Origin: Galbibacter sp048266365
Lineage (GTDB): Bacteria > Bacteroidota > Bacteroidia > Flavobacteriales > Flavobacteriaceae
NCBI RefSeq assembly: GCF_048266365.1
Contig: NZ_JBLWZP010000001.1
Location: 558,001 to 622,000, forward strand
Length of the DNA stretch: 64,000 bases
Direction of reading: 5' to 3'
Every line of letters starts with the position of its first letter. The stretch's first letter is position 1. The position numbers and the translations under genes are program-made. Positions 24,341 through 34,123 of this stretch are shown one piece after another. Under the pieces are notes generated by a model. It did not search any database, was not told where the DNA came from, and worked only from the letters and a program-made list of their open reading frames with translations.

Positions 24341-27300
24341 ATGAAGAAACTTTTACTATCAATGCTTTTGCTGTTGACGTGTGGCTTTTCTTTTTCCCAA
24401 AGTATTAGCGGTACAGTGACAGATGAGCAACAAACCCCCTTACCGGGAGTGTCTATTGTAGTAGACGGAACTCGCACAGGAACCACAACTGATTTTGATG
24501 GAAATTACACCATCCAGGCTGAGACTGGAACTGTATTGATTTTCACTTATCTTGGGATGAAAGCCCAAACCAAAACAGTTGGTAGCAGTAGTGTTTTGAA
24601 TGTTACTATGCAACAAGACGCTGAGAGTCTTGATGAAGTCGTAGTAACTGCTCTTGGAATAGAATCTAAAAAGGTATCTCTGGCTAATTCAGTTCAGAAT
24701 ATTAAGTCAGAGCAGCTTATCCAGGGAAACCAGACCAATATGGTCAACGGATTACAAGGGAAGGTATCCGGTGTAAGTATTGTGTCATCCGGAGGTGCTC
24801 CCGGGACTTCATCAATTATTCTAATTAGAGGAGGATCTTCCATCACCGGAAACAACCAGCCTCTTTTTGTTGTAGATGGAATACCGATTGACAACTCAAC
24901 AAACTCCAGTCTTGATGTGGCTAGTACAAACAGAGCCTCTGACATCAACCCTAACGACGTAGCCAGTATTTCAGTATTAAAAGGTCCGGCTGCTGCTGCG
25001 CTTTATGGAATACAAGCAGCAAGTGGGGCTGTGATTATTACCACCAAAAAAGGTCAGGCAGGGGTGAGCCAATTGAGCTACTCAGGTTCCTTATCAGTAG
25101 ATAATATCATAGGGACTCCAGATGTTCAGAGTCAATACGGACAAGGAATGCAAGTAGGATCCGGAGCAGACATGGTTTACGATCCTGAATCTTCATTTTC
25201 ATGGGGTGCACCCATAAGCGGCGGAACTCCCTTGTATTATAATATGGAAGATTTTTACAAAACTGCCATTACCCAGAATCACAACGTAAGTTATTCCACA
25301 GGGAATGAAAAAAGTAATATCTATTTTTCTATTGGAGATCTATCACAAGACGGTATAGTGCCTAGTACAAGTTATGATAAAACTTCCTTTAAGATTAATG
25401 CGAACTCTAAGTTTGGAAATAACCTAACCATAGGAGTCTCCGGAAACTATATAAACTCCAAAACTTCAAGTACCAGACAGGGTAACTCTTCCGGAGGTAG
25501 CCTGAATAGCTTATTGGCTTATCCGGTAAATGTCAATGCTAAAGATTATCTCAATGAGGATGGCTCTCAGAAATCATTCTTTCTGGATCAGCAATTTGAC
25601 AATGCCTATTGGAGTATTGCCAATAGCCCTAATACAGATGATGTAAAAAGACTTATTGGAGTGGTTAGTGTGAACTACAATTTTTTAAATGATTTTAATT
25701 TAAACTATAAAGTAGGGACAGATGATTACCACGAGTTCAGTAAACGTGTTATTGGTACGGGTTCCTTAATAGAGAACCGTGATGATGGTTATATAAACCA
25801 ATTTGAAAAAGATCACTCGCGTTTTACTTCCAACTTATTATTAAGTTATTCTAAAACGATAGCCGAAGATTTTTCAATAGACGCCATGGTGGGACACTCT
25901 GTTGAGGAATTGGATATTAGAACCACATATACTACCGGAGACGGATTCCAGGCTCCGGGTATTTATAGTATCTCTAACGTGTCTATTGAGGACCAGCTGA
26001 TTACGGAAGTTATTAGTAGAAAAAGAACTGTGGGTGTTTTCGGGGACATTAAATTAGGGTGGAAAAATGCTTTATTTTTGACCGCTACCGGTAGAAATGA
26101 CTGGTCTTCTACCTTACCGGCCAACAAACGCTCATTCTTTTATCCTTCGGTAGGTATGTCAGCTGTGTTGACCGATCTGTTTAATTTCTCCTCAGATGAT
26201 TTTAACTTCTTAAAACTGAGAGCTACTTGGGCTCAAGTAGGTAAGGATGCTCCTATAGGATCACTGGAAAGTTCTTTGGGTAAAAACCTTAATGGTGCTG
26301 CAAGTTCCGGTTATGCTTGGAATGGAGTAGATGTTGGGAATCCTAATTTAGAACCGGAATTCACAGACAGTTATGAGTTTGGAGCTGATATGCGATTTCT
26401 CAAAAACCGAGTATCTCTTGAAGTAACGTATTACAACAGTAAATCCGATAACCAGATATTAACAGATATTCGGGTTCCTCCAACAACAGGAACCTTCTAC
26501 GCCACTCTAAATGGTGGTTCAATTGAAAACAGAGGGGTAGAGGCTTTACTTTCTGCCCGTATACTTACCAATCCGGATAGCTTTACTTGGGAGACTATAT
26601 TCAATTTTGGAACTAACAAGAGTGATGTTGTTAAGCTACCGGGGTTCTTAAGTGAGGTTTATTTGTCAGATTCATGGACCTTTAGAAACTCTGCGGCAGG
26701 TGCGGCAGTTTTAAATGGTTCCTTATTCGGACTGAGAGGAAAGCGTCCTGAGAGAAACGAAAATGGGGATATCATTGTACAATCCAATGGTTTGCCAAAT
26801 ATGCAGGATACTACTTATGAGGACGTGAATAGGATACCAGATTGGAGCCTTGGGATCACCAATACCTTTGGCTATAAAAACCTAAGTCTTTCATTCTTGC
26901 TTGATATCGTACAAGGACAGGAAATCTATAACGCTACAGAATCTGCTCTTGCCTACTACGGGCAAAGTCAAAACACTTTAGACAGAGGTCAAACCATTGT
27001 CATTGAAGGTGTGGATACTAGCGGGAATCCTAACACAACACCTGTGGCCATGAATCAATCATATTATCAGAACTACTATGCATTGAACTCAGAGAACTTT
27101 GTTGAAGATGGTTCCTTCGCTAGATTGCGTTATGTGACCCTATCTTATAAATTCCCGGAAAAGATCTTAGACAAGCTATCGCTTTCTGCCATGGAGTTAT
27201 ATGCTACCGGAAGAAACTTACTTACGATCTCCAATTACAGTGGCGTGGATCCCGATGTAAACACCTTTGGTGCCGGAATTTCCGGAGCCGGGTCGATGTA

Positions 27301-27364
27301 TATTGATAACTTGGGTACTGCCAATACAAGAGGGTTTGATTTAGGACTTAGATTTACTTTTTAA
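24341..27364 (+). CDS. SusC/RagA TonB-dependent receptor (locus B)
   Basis: This 1007-residue receptor has signal peptide MKKLLLSMLLLLTCGFSFSQ, a CarboxypepD_reg-like domain (about 21-95, SISGTVTDEQQTPLPGVSIV and DFDGNYTI), and the TonB-box-like LDEVVVTALG. The plug has LIRGGSSITGNNQPLFVVDG and VLKGPAAAALYGIQAASG, followed by a 22-strand type barrel ending GFDLGLRFTF. There is no STN domain, so it is not of the FecIR-transducing type. It is followed 11 bp later by the SusD-like gene. The operon has no regulator in the window. Confidence 0.95.
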   Translation: MKKLLLSMLLLLTCGFSFSQSISGTVTDEQQTPLPGVSIVVDGTRTGTTTDFDGNYTIQAETGTVLIFTYLGMKAQTKTVGSSSVLNVTMQQDAESLDEVVVTALGIESKKVSLANSVQNIKSEQLIQGNQTNMVNGLQGKVSGVSIVSSGGAPGTSSIILIRGGSSITGNNQPLFVVDGIPIDNSTNSSLDVASTNRASDINPNDVASISVLKGPAAAALYGIQAASGAVIITTKKGQAGVSQLSYSGSLSVDNIIGTPDVQSQYGQGMQVGSGADMVYDPESSFSWGAPISGGTPLYYNMEDFYKTAITQNHNVSYSTGNEKSNIYFSIGDLSQDGIVPSTSYDKTSFKINANSKFGNNLTIGVSGNYINSKTSSTRQGNSSGGSLNSLLAYPVNVNAKDYLNEDGSQKSFFLDQQFDNAYWSIANSPNTDDVKRLIGVVSVNYNFLNDFNLNYKVGTDDYHEFSKRVIGTGSLIENRDDGYINQFEKDHSRFTSNLLLSYSKTIAEDFSIDAMVGHSVEELDIRTTYTTGDGFQAPGIYSISNVSIEDQLITEVISRKRTVGVFGDIKLGWKNALFLTATGRNDWSSTLPANKRSFFYPSVGMSAVLTDLFNFSSDDFNFLKLRATWAQVGKDAPIGSLESSLGKNLNGAASSGYAWNGVDVGNPNLEPEFTDSYEFGADMRFLKNRVSLEVTYYNSKSDNQILTDIRVPPTTGTFYATLNGGSIENRGVEALLSARILTNPDSFTWETIFNFGTNKSDVVKLPGFLSEVYLSDSWTFRNSAAGAAVLNGSLFGLRGKRPERNENGDIIVQSNGLPNMQDTTYEDVNRIPDWSLGITNTFGYKNLSLSFLLDIVQGQEIYNATESALAYYGQSQNTLDRGQTIVIEGVDTSGNPNTTPVAMNQSYYQNYYALNSENFVEDGSFARLRYVTLSYKFPEKILDKLSLSAMELYATGRNLLTISNYSGVDPDVNTFGAGISGAGSMYIDNLGTANTRGFDLGLRFTF

Positions 27365-27375
27365 AATAAAGGACA

Positions 27376-28884
27376 ATGAAAATATTTAAGAGTACATATA
27401 TAACATTTATAGCACTGTCGGTTGTGAGCCTGGTGTCATGTTCCGACGACTACTTTGATGTCAATAGTTCAGAGACTGCCCCTACAACCACATCTTTGGC
27501 GCCACAATTTAGAATTCAAGGGGCTATTGAAAATACAACAGGGACTGCTCAATATAGGGGAGCCAGAGAAGTATTAGGAATTACACAATACGGTTCTCAA
27601 AACGTAGCGGATTACTATTCCGAAACCTGGAGCAAGGAATTGACTACCGGAAGTTACTTTTTATGGCAGAACGCCTATGTGTATGCGCTGCCTAATACGG
27701 CTGATTTAATTGTATTGGGTGATAAGCATAATTCACCACATTTCAAGGCGGTAGGTAAAATACTGAGAGCCTATATTTTCGGAATGACTACAGATCAATA
27801 CGGTGATATAGTTACTGACCAGACCTATGATGGTGAGTCTTCCATGAATCTAACTCCTGAGTTTGTTACTCAAAAGGAAGTGTATGCTACAATTTTTCAA
27901 TTGCTTGATGAAGGTATTGAGGAGTTAGGGCTTCCTACTGAGATTGAGCTAAACCAAGAAGGTGGAGATGTTCTTTATCAAGGTAATAAAGAACAATGGA
28001 TAAAGTTTGCAAAGGCTATTAAAGCTAGATACATGAACCACCTGGGTAAAAAGAGCTCGGGAGATATGGCTTATAATGCCGATGCGATAATTGCACTTTG
28101 TGAGCAATCGTTTACATCAAATCAGGATAATGCTCAAGTGAATTTCCCTGGCGGGGAAGCGGAGAATGCCAATCAGCCTTTTAGTGCTGATGGTTATGGA
28201 TCATCTCGTTTTGATTACTTTTCTAACTTCTTTGTAGAACTGCTTAAGAACCCTCTAGGTGCTGCAGTACCCATTGAGGATCCAAGGTTACCGATAATCG
28301 TTCCTGAGGCCGTAAATGGAGGATATCACGGTGTAGTGACAGGAAGAGGACTTGATGGTTTACCTTCTGAGGATTTCTCACTTGGAAATGGTGGTTTTTA
28401 TACCAATCCGGCTTCACCAACTTATATGATTACCTACAGTGAGGTTAAATTTATAGAGGCCGAAGCAAGATTTAGAAAAGGGGACTTACCCGGAGCTTAT
28501 ACTGCTCTTAAGGCGGGTGTTCAAGCGGATCTTGAAAAACTAGCTGTTCCTGCTGCTGAAATCACTGCTTATATGGCTCAACTGGATGTTGAAGTTGGAG
28601 GCTCAGGGGTCACCATGTCGGATATCATGGTTCAAAAATATATTTCCAATATGTTGAATCCTGAAACTTGGGTGGATATGCGTAGAATGGATTACAGCAG
28701 TGATATTTATCCTGGTCTTCAAAGACCTGATAATGTCAACCTCGATATTTTCCCCGGAGAAAATGATTGGATACAGGCGATGCGCTATGAGTACAACGAG
28801 GAGGACAGGAATTATATAAATATGCCTGACAATAATCCTAATATCAGATTGACTACACCACTTTGGTGGAACACACCTGAATAA
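27376..28884 (+). CDS. SusD-like (SusD_like_2 type) surface lipoprotein (locus B)
   Basis: This 502-residue lipoprotein has lipobox LVSC near residue 22 followed by SDDYFDVN. It belongs to the PF12771 branch of SusD homologues, not the classic RagB branch. Evidence is the N-terminal ATPEWQ-style spacing in TTTSLAPQFRIQGAIENTTG, the helix YVYALPNTADLIVLG, FAKAIKARYMNHLGKKSSGD, YMITYSEVKFIEAEARFRKG and the late NPETWVDMRRMDYSSDIYPG. It works as the surface lid of the preceding SusC. Ligand not predictable. Confidence 0.92.
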   Translation: MKIFKSTYITFIALSVVSLVSCSDDYFDVNSSETAPTTTSLAPQFRIQGAIENTTGTAQYRGAREVLGITQYGSQNVADYYSETWSKELTTGSYFLWQNAYVYALPNTADLIVLGDKHNSPHFKAVGKILRAYIFGMTTDQYGDIVTDQTYDGESSMNLTPEFVTQKEVYATIFQLLDEGIEELGLPTEIELNQEGGDVLYQGNKEQWIKFAKAIKARYMNHLGKKSSGDMAYNADAIIALCEQSFTSNQDNAQVNFPGGEAENANQPFSADGYGSSRFDYFSNFFVELLKNPLGAAVPIEDPRLPIIVPEAVNGGYHGVVTGRGLDGLPSEDFSLGNGGFYTNPASPTYMITYSEVKFIEAEARFRKGDLPGAYTALKAGVQADLEKLAVPAAEITAYMAQLDVEVGGSGVTMSDIMVQKYISNMLNPETWVDMRRMDYSSDIYPGLQRPDNVNLDIFPGENDWIQAMRYEYNEEDRNYINMPDNNPNIRLTTPLWWNTPE

Positions 28885-28931
28885 ATTGAATTAGATAGAA
28901 AGTTACTTGCTAAAACCAACCAACACCGATG

Positions 28932-28973
28932 CAAAATCCCAGGGTTTAATTGACTTTGGGATTTTGTTTTTTT
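28932..28973 (+). terminator. Intrinsic terminator after the locus B susCD pair
   Basis: CAAAATCCCA (28932-28941) pairs with TGGGATTTTG (28957-28966), and seven T follow at 28967-28973. The hairpin starts 48 bp after the SusD-like stop. The sulfatase gene after it therefore probably has its own promoter or depends on read-through. Confidence 0.85.
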
Positions 28974-29253
28974 ATGGCTTTCGAAATTTTTGATTAGCTG
29001 TCGGTGAGGGTAAAAAATAAGCAAGTAATTTTAAAATGAGGATTTAGAGTTTATTGGAGAATATAGATGAGGTAAATATCCAAGGCTACAATTTAGAATA
29101 AGGGAATCGGGAGGTTTCTGGTTTAAAAAATGAAATTCCGGATAGGGTTCTGAAATTAATTGCCGAATTGTTAAATTGGTACGATAATTAACCCCTGTAC
29201 AAAGAACAGATGTTAAATAGTACAATTTATAAAAATTTTAAAATTTGTATACC
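28974..29253. other. Non-coding gap before the sulfatase
   Basis: 280 bp after the terminator without a protein-like frame. An AT-rich stretch TTTATAAAAATTTTAAAATT sits just before the sulfatase start. It probably contains that gene's promoter, but no clear TAnnTTTG element was found. Confidence 0.4.
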
Positions 29254-30816
29254 ATGCGCATATTTGAGACAAAGTCACTGGGTTTAAAAAAAATAGATGT
29301 GGGACTGTTATTGGTTTATAGCTTCATTGGCTTATTGTTTTTAAGTTGTAAAGGAGAACTCAAAGACGCTTCAAAGGCGGAGCAAAAACCCAATGTCGTG
29401 ATTCTTTATATGGATGATTTGGGTTACGGTGATATGGGGAGCTATGGCTCAGCTATTGCTACACCGAATATGGATGCCTTGGCTGATGGTGGTGTTCGCT
29501 TTACTAATGGATACGCTACTTCGGCTACTTGTACTCCAAGTCGATATGCTATTCTAACAGGAAGTTATCCTTGGCGAAATAAAGATGCTAAAATCCTTCC
29601 CGGTACTGCACCTTTGTTAATTTCGAAGGATCAGCAAACCTTGCCTAAGGTTTTTAAATCCAAGGACTATCATACTGGCGTAGTTGGTAAATGGCATCTA
29701 GGTTTGGGTAGTGGTAATTTGGATTGGAACCAGCATATTACTCCCGGACCCAATGAGATTGGTTTTGATTATTCACACATCATGGCAGCTACGCAAGACA
29801 GGGTGCCTACGGTTTATATTGAGAATGGTGATGTAGTGGGGTTGGATCCCAATGATCCCATACAGGTGAGCTATAAAGAAAATTTTGAGGGAGAGCCTAC
29901 GGCTTTGAGCAATCCTGAAATGTTAAAAATGGAATGGGATCACGGTCACAACAATAGTATTGTGAACGGGATTCCGAGAATAGGTTTTATGAAAGGAGGG
30001 GAGGCTGCTAAATGGAAGGATGAGGATATGGCAGATCACTTTCTGGAAAAGGCAAAGGACTATGTAAAAGCGCATAAGGACGAACCGTTTTTTTTGTATT
30101 ATGCGCTTCAACAGCCTCATGTTCCGAGAACACCGCACCCTCGATTTGTGGGTAAATCGGGTATGGGTCCCAGGGGTGATGTGATTATAGAAGCGGATTG
30201 GGTTATAGGAGAATTTATAAAGACTCTGGAGTCTGAAGGTGTACTTGAAAATACCCTTATCATTTTCTCCAGTGATAATGGTCCTGTGTTAAATGACGGT
30301 TATAAGGATCTTGCGGTCGAAAAGTTGGGTGATCATAAGCCGGCCGGGTCCCTTAGAGGAGGGAAGTACAGTTTATTTGAAGCGGGAACCCGGGTGCCCT
30401 TTATCACCTATTGGAAGGGAACTATTAAACCTCAGGTTTCTGATGCTTTAGTATCTCAATTGGACTTATTAAGTTCTCTAGCGGAATTTATTGGAAGTGA
30501 TGTTAAGACCGGTGATAGTGAAAATCTAATGCCAGTGCTTTTAGGAAAATCTGATCAGGGAAGAAATTCACTGGTTATTGAGGCGACATCCAGAACCGCC
30601 TTTAGGCAGGGAGACTGGGTTATGATTCCGTCTTATAACGGGCCTGCTGTAAATCAATGGGTGCAAATCGAAGTAGGGAACTCAAAACAATATCAATTGT
30701 ACAATGTGAAGGCAGATCCCGGACAAGAAAAGAACCTGGCAGAAACCAAGCCGGAGAAGCTAAAACAGATGCAACATGATTTTAAGGCCATACGAGGTGA
30801 CATTAATAAAAAGTAG
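29254..30816 (+). CDS. Formylglycine-dependent sulfatase lipoprotein (family S1)
   Basis: This 520-residue arylsulfatase-fold enzyme hydrolyses sulfate esters. The active-site signature CTPSR is at residues 93-97 (C93 converted to formylglycine). Metal ligands sit in MDDLGYGD (about 53-60) and FSSDNGPV, and GKWHLG follows the core. A membrane segment followed by LFLSC gives a lipobox at Cys32, so it is anchored in the envelope. The ATG at 29254 is used; an in-frame TTG lies nine bases upstream. Since the formylglycine site is Cys-type, an anaerobic-type or FGE maturase is needed from elsewhere. It sits with a SusCD pair, which implies a sulfated glycan for locus B. Confidence 0.92.
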   Translation: MRIFETKSLGLKKIDVGLLLVYSFIGLLFLSCKGELKDASKAEQKPNVVILYMDDLGYGDMGSYGSAIATPNMDALADGGVRFTNGYATSATCTPSRYAILTGSYPWRNKDAKILPGTAPLLISKDQQTLPKVFKSKDYHTGVVGKWHLGLGSGNLDWNQHITPGPNEIGFDYSHIMAATQDRVPTVYIENGDVVGLDPNDPIQVSYKENFEGEPTALSNPEMLKMEWDHGHNNSIVNGIPRIGFMKGGEAAKWKDEDMADHFLEKAKDYVKAHKDEPFFLYYALQQPHVPRTPHPRFVGKSGMGPRGDVIIEADWVIGEFIKTLESEGVLENTLIIFSSDNGPVLNDGYKDLAVEKLGDHKPAGSLRGGKYSLFEAGTRVPFITYWKGTIKPQVSDALVSQLDLLSSLAEFIGSDVKTGDSENLMPVLLGKSDQGRNSLVIEATSRTAFRQGDWVMIPSYNGPAVNQWVQIEVGNSKQYQLYNVKADPGQEKNLAETKPEKLKQMQHDFKAIRGDINKK

Positions 30817-30899
30817 AAGAATAGGAATTGAAGTAATGCGCTATACTAAAAAAATAGTGATTTGATATCGTTAAGTTTCTTAGCTTGATAAGATTTTTA

Positions 30900-30934
30900 G
30901 AAAGGTCGTTTATAAATTAAACGGCCTTTTCTCT
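30900..30934 (+). terminator. Hairpin terminator after the sulfatase gene
   Basis: GAAAGGTCGTTT (30900-30911) pairs with AAACGGCCTTTTC (30919 onward) around a short AT loop, with one G-T wobble and a T-rich 3' side. It lies about 85 bp after the sulfatase stop codon. Confidence 0.75.
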
Positions 30935-31149
30935 CTATATGGCATAATTTGATATTGCAGACGCGGTAGAGAGAACACATAATCCAAAGACGGTGTGTTT
31001 TTTCCTGAAAACTCCCCCAGTACCACCACAATAAAGCCAAAATCTCGCCAAACGCCAATACGATGTCGTATGCGATCTAAAGTATATAGGGTGTTGTAAT
31101 GATATATTTTTTTGATACACGCAAATTACATTGATTAAGTTATAGAATA

Positions 31150-31188
31150 AGAAAGTCGCTTAGGCTTTATTATCTAAGCGACTTTTCT
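31150..31188. terminator. Bidirectional terminator between locus B and locus C
   Basis: AGAAAGTCGCTTAG (31150-31163) and CTAAGCGACTTTTCT (31174-31188) form a 13-14 bp stem around a 10-nt AT loop, flanked by A-rich and T-rich sides. It lies between the plus-strand sulfatase and the minus-strand DUF1735 gene, which converge here, and suits both. Apart from this and the preceding hairpin, 30817-31251 holds nothing coding. Confidence 0.85.
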
Positions 31189-31251
31189 GCTTGTTTTAAT
31201 TTAAAATGAGCTTGTTTTTCAGGATCGTTTGTTCCTTAAGGCTCTAGTTCA

Positions 31252-32274
31252 CTATTCATATACATAAGCTTCCTCATCAAAATAAGGACTGATCTCGCCC
31301 ATGGCGGCATTATTTGTGCCGTCCCATCCTGATTTCATTAAGATTTTAACGTATTGGGCTTGTATTTCCATTTCAAATTCAAGCCTTTGTTCTGAAGTAG
31401 AATGTTCCAATTGGAAGTCACCCAATGATTCCCAGGTAGCGTTGTCCGTGCTAACCAACACTTCAAGGTCTTTTATAGCTCTGGTATTGGATTGCCTTTG
31501 ATAAAAGATAATGCCGTTTAAAGATAGCGCCTCTTTCATGTCAATAGTGATCCAATGTGGGTAAGTCGTTGTTTCCTCTGCAGTACAAGCGTACCAACAG
31601 GTGTGCCAGAACGTATCAGGGTTGTCATCAAGCACATTATGAACAAACCCGTTTACTTCGCCTTCACCCTGATCCTCTTCAGAACTAAAATCAATTACAC
31701 TCCAGTTTTCTTTGTTATATGGAGTTGGGGTAAGTTGGAGTGTTGGCCCTTTCGGTGCTAGGAAAATAACTGTTTTGGCGGTTTCACTAATAGGATAACC
31801 CGAGGCATCTGTAATTGAAAGCGGTAGTATAAAAGCCTTTTCTTGATTAAAAACCTTGGGATAATAGGTGAGCGTGATCAAATTTGAGTATAGTTCACCA
31901 CTAGGGATGTTAAGGTTCAATGTACTTAAGGAATAGCTGTTTTCGGGAAATAATTCATATAAATCTTCCCCATTAATAGCTCGCGCAGTATTAATACTGT
32001 CCAGAGTAGCTTCATCTATACTGAGTGTGACAGTTATATTGTCCGCGGGTATACCTAGTCCGCCAAAACCAACTCCAAGAGTTGTGGTCCTTTCGTCTGC
32101 ATCAGCCGGAAATATGTCAAGGGATTCCATTTCAGAATTGGCCTTGGCTAAAAAGATATTGGTTCCATCTTTAGAAGTTGTCAATTGTTCATAGAGTGGA
32201 TCATTCTCCTGACAACTATGAAAAATTAACACTGACATAAGAATCAGGCTGTATATAATACGTATTGTTTTCAT
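31252..32274 (-). CDS. DUF1735 and F5/8 type C (discoidin) domain lipoprotein (locus C)
   Basis: This 340-residue lipoprotein has lipobox FHSC (Cys21). The N-terminal DUF1735 (BT_3987-like) domain covers about 30-165 and includes FLAKANSEMESLDIF, TVTLSIDEATLDSINTARAI and PSGELYSNLITLTYYPKVFN. A C-terminal F5/8C galactose-binding-like domain covers about 195-335, with NVLDDNPDTFWHTCWYAC, ALSLNGIIFYQRQ and AQYVKILMKSGWDGTNNAAM. Such proteins are surface glycan-binding proteins placed third after SusC and SusD. Its start is 19 bp after the SusD stop, so the three minus-strand genes form an operon. Confidence 0.88.
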   Translation of the reverse strand: MKTIRIIYSLILMSVLIFHSCQENDPLYEQLTTSKDGTNIFLAKANSEMESLDIFPADADERTTTLGVGFGGLGIPADNITVTLSIDEATLDSINTARAINGEDLYELFPENSYSLSTLNLNIPSGELYSNLITLTYYPKVFNQEKAFILPLSITDASGYPISETAKTVIFLAPKGPTLQLTPTPYNKENWSVIDFSSEEDQGEGEVNGFVHNVLDDNPDTFWHTCWYACTAEETTTYPHWITIDMKEALSLNGIIFYQRQSNTRAIKDLEVLVSTDNATWESLGDFQLEHSTSEQRLEFEMEIQAQYVKILMKSGWDGTNNAAMGEISPYFDEEAYVYE

Positions 32275-32292
32275 GATTTGTAATGTTTTAGA

Positions 32293-34110
32293 TTAATACC
32301 CTGGGAATTGGACCAGTTGTTTGTTTCTATCCATCTCGTTTTGACCATAGGGGAAGAAGTAAAATTTCTGCTGCCATGGTGTTCTAGTAAAGGCCTGAAC
32401 ACGAGTGTGAAATTCATCATCAGATATTTCATTTCCTTGATTCATATTCATTCCGTAATAAGCGCCACCCTGATAGGATCCTGGTTCATCTGGAATCTTC
32501 CATCTTCGAACGTCGAAAAATCTGTGACCTGCTTCAAAGCAGAATTCAATTCTTCTTTCCATTCTGATCTGTTGACGCATCTCCTCTTGACTCATACCGC
32601 CGGTAATGGCCGGTAATCCCGCTCTAACTTTAACCCGGTTTAAATATGTAAGGATATCTTGGTGTCCTGGGTTTGATTCGTTTAATGCCTCTGCATAATT
32701 GAGGTATAACTCTGCAAGTCTAATCAGCATTGCAGGGCGACCAAAAGAACCTTGATCAGACCTGAACGAAGGATGTACATTCTTTCGCACCGTGTATCCT
32801 GTTTTTGGCCAGTCTCTAGGAGATTCAGCTTTTCCGGAATTCCCTGTATTGAAGAACTCCACATAGGGTTCTCCTGATTTTGAAATGCTAGGATGGGTTG
32901 ATCCATTAAAGCTAATCCATGCATAAAAACGAGCTTCCCGATTTACATACATATTATTGGTGCCTTCAGCGTAATATGGTGTGCTGCTGGATGTATAACC
33001 GGTTTCAGTATAATCGTTGCTTTCCTCGATGTTTTCTCCGTTAGCCATTCTAAAATCATCTATAAGACGTTGAACCACTGCCAGGCCATTATAACCGGTA
33101 TTTTGAGTAGATCTTGGTGCTGAATGAATTTCCCAATTGTAACTATTAGTTGATGGTTTTAACCAGATACCTTCTACGTCCCATCCATCCCAATAAAGGT
33201 TTTTGACGGAATTAAAGGCCGCAGTAAAAGTATCTGAACCTCCTGCTTGATATAGAGCTTTTCCATTGTCTTCTGCGATGTCAATAGCCTCTTTGGCAGC
33301 AGTAGCAGCCAGGGACCATTTGTTGGCATCATATTGCTGTGGAATGAGTTGTGTTCCGTCTAAGTTTTTGAAGTTTGCCAATTCGCTATTTCCATTGAAC
33401 AATGGACTGGCGTTATAAAGAAGGATTTGAGATTCAACTGCTTCCACGATCATTTTGTTGATCCTCCCGACTTGGGTTCCATCAACAATTGTAGTGCCGG
33501 ACTGATAATAATCAACGGGTAAATTTTGCTTGGCTTGTTCTAACTCTGAAAGTACAAATTCCACACATTCAGTCCATGTACTCCTCGGAATTTGATAGTC
33601 ATCAGTTGGGCTTCCTGATTCTAAGGGTTGAATGGAAACCGGTCCTAGGTGTTTCATCATTATCCAATAATAATAAGCTCTTAAAAACTGCGCTTCTCCC
33701 TTGTATTGACGTATGATTTCCTGACCACCATTAAGGGCTAGTATTTCATCATTATTGTCGATGTTTTCTAGAAAGATCGTGGCTAATCGTATTCTTTCGT
33801 AATAGTTCATAAATCCAAAATAGTAGTTTTCTGAGGTTATAGCTCCCGAATTCATTGAAGGATTGGTCCAGTTGCTAGCATCCATTTCGTCGCTCATTAA
33901 TCCATACTGGTAATTGTAAGGGTAATCCCAAATATCCTGGATTGTTGTGAATAAACCAGCCCACCACCGCTCGGTTTGGGCTTTGTTTTCAAAGATATTA
34001 TCTGTGGAAAGTAAATTATCGGGTTGTGAATCGAAAAAGTCATCACTACATCCTACAATTGAAAATGTTAGGAGTGCGAATGTTATGATTTTATAATTTA
34101 ATTTATACAT
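32293..34110 (-). CDS. SusD/RagB surface lipoprotein (locus C)
   Basis: This 605-residue lipoprotein has lipobox SIVGC (Cys21) and the SDDFFDSQPDNLLS opening. Hallmark segments are YYERIRLATIFLENIDNN, YKGEAQFLRAYYYWIMMKHL, MLIRLAELYLNYAEALNESN, RRIEFCFEAGHRFFDVRRWK, and a terminal FFPYGQNEMDRNKQLVQFPG. These mark a classic RagB/SusD fold. It is translated from the same message as the upstream SusC (13 bp gap). Compared with the locus A SusD it is of similar size but differs throughout, so the ligand is probably different. Confidence 0.95.
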   Translation of the reverse strand: MYKLNYKIITFALLTFSIVGCSDDFFDSQPDNLLSTDNIFENKAQTERWWAGLFTTIQDIWDYPYNYQYGLMSDEMDASNWTNPSMNSGAITSENYYFGFMNYYERIRLATIFLENIDNNDEILALNGGQEIIRQYKGEAQFLRAYYYWIMMKHLGPVSIQPLESGSPTDDYQIPRSTWTECVEFVLSELEQAKQNLPVDYYQSGTTIVDGTQVGRINKMIVEAVESQILLYNASPLFNGNSELANFKNLDGTQLIPQQYDANKWSLAATAAKEAIDIAEDNGKALYQAGGSDTFTAAFNSVKNLYWDGWDVEGIWLKPSTNSYNWEIHSAPRSTQNTGYNGLAVVQRLIDDFRMANGENIEESNDYTETGYTSSSTPYYAEGTNNMYVNREARFYAWISFNGSTHPSISKSGEPYVEFFNTGNSGKAESPRDWPKTGYTVRKNVHPSFRSDQGSFGRPAMLIRLAELYLNYAEALNESNPGHQDILTYLNRVKVRAGLPAITGGMSQEEMRQQIRMERRIEFCFEAGHRFFDVRRWKIPDEPGSYQGGAYYGMNMNQGNEISDDEFHTRVQAFTRTPWQQKFYFFPYGQNEMDRNKQLVQFPGY

Positions 34111-34123
34111 CGTATACTAAGTT

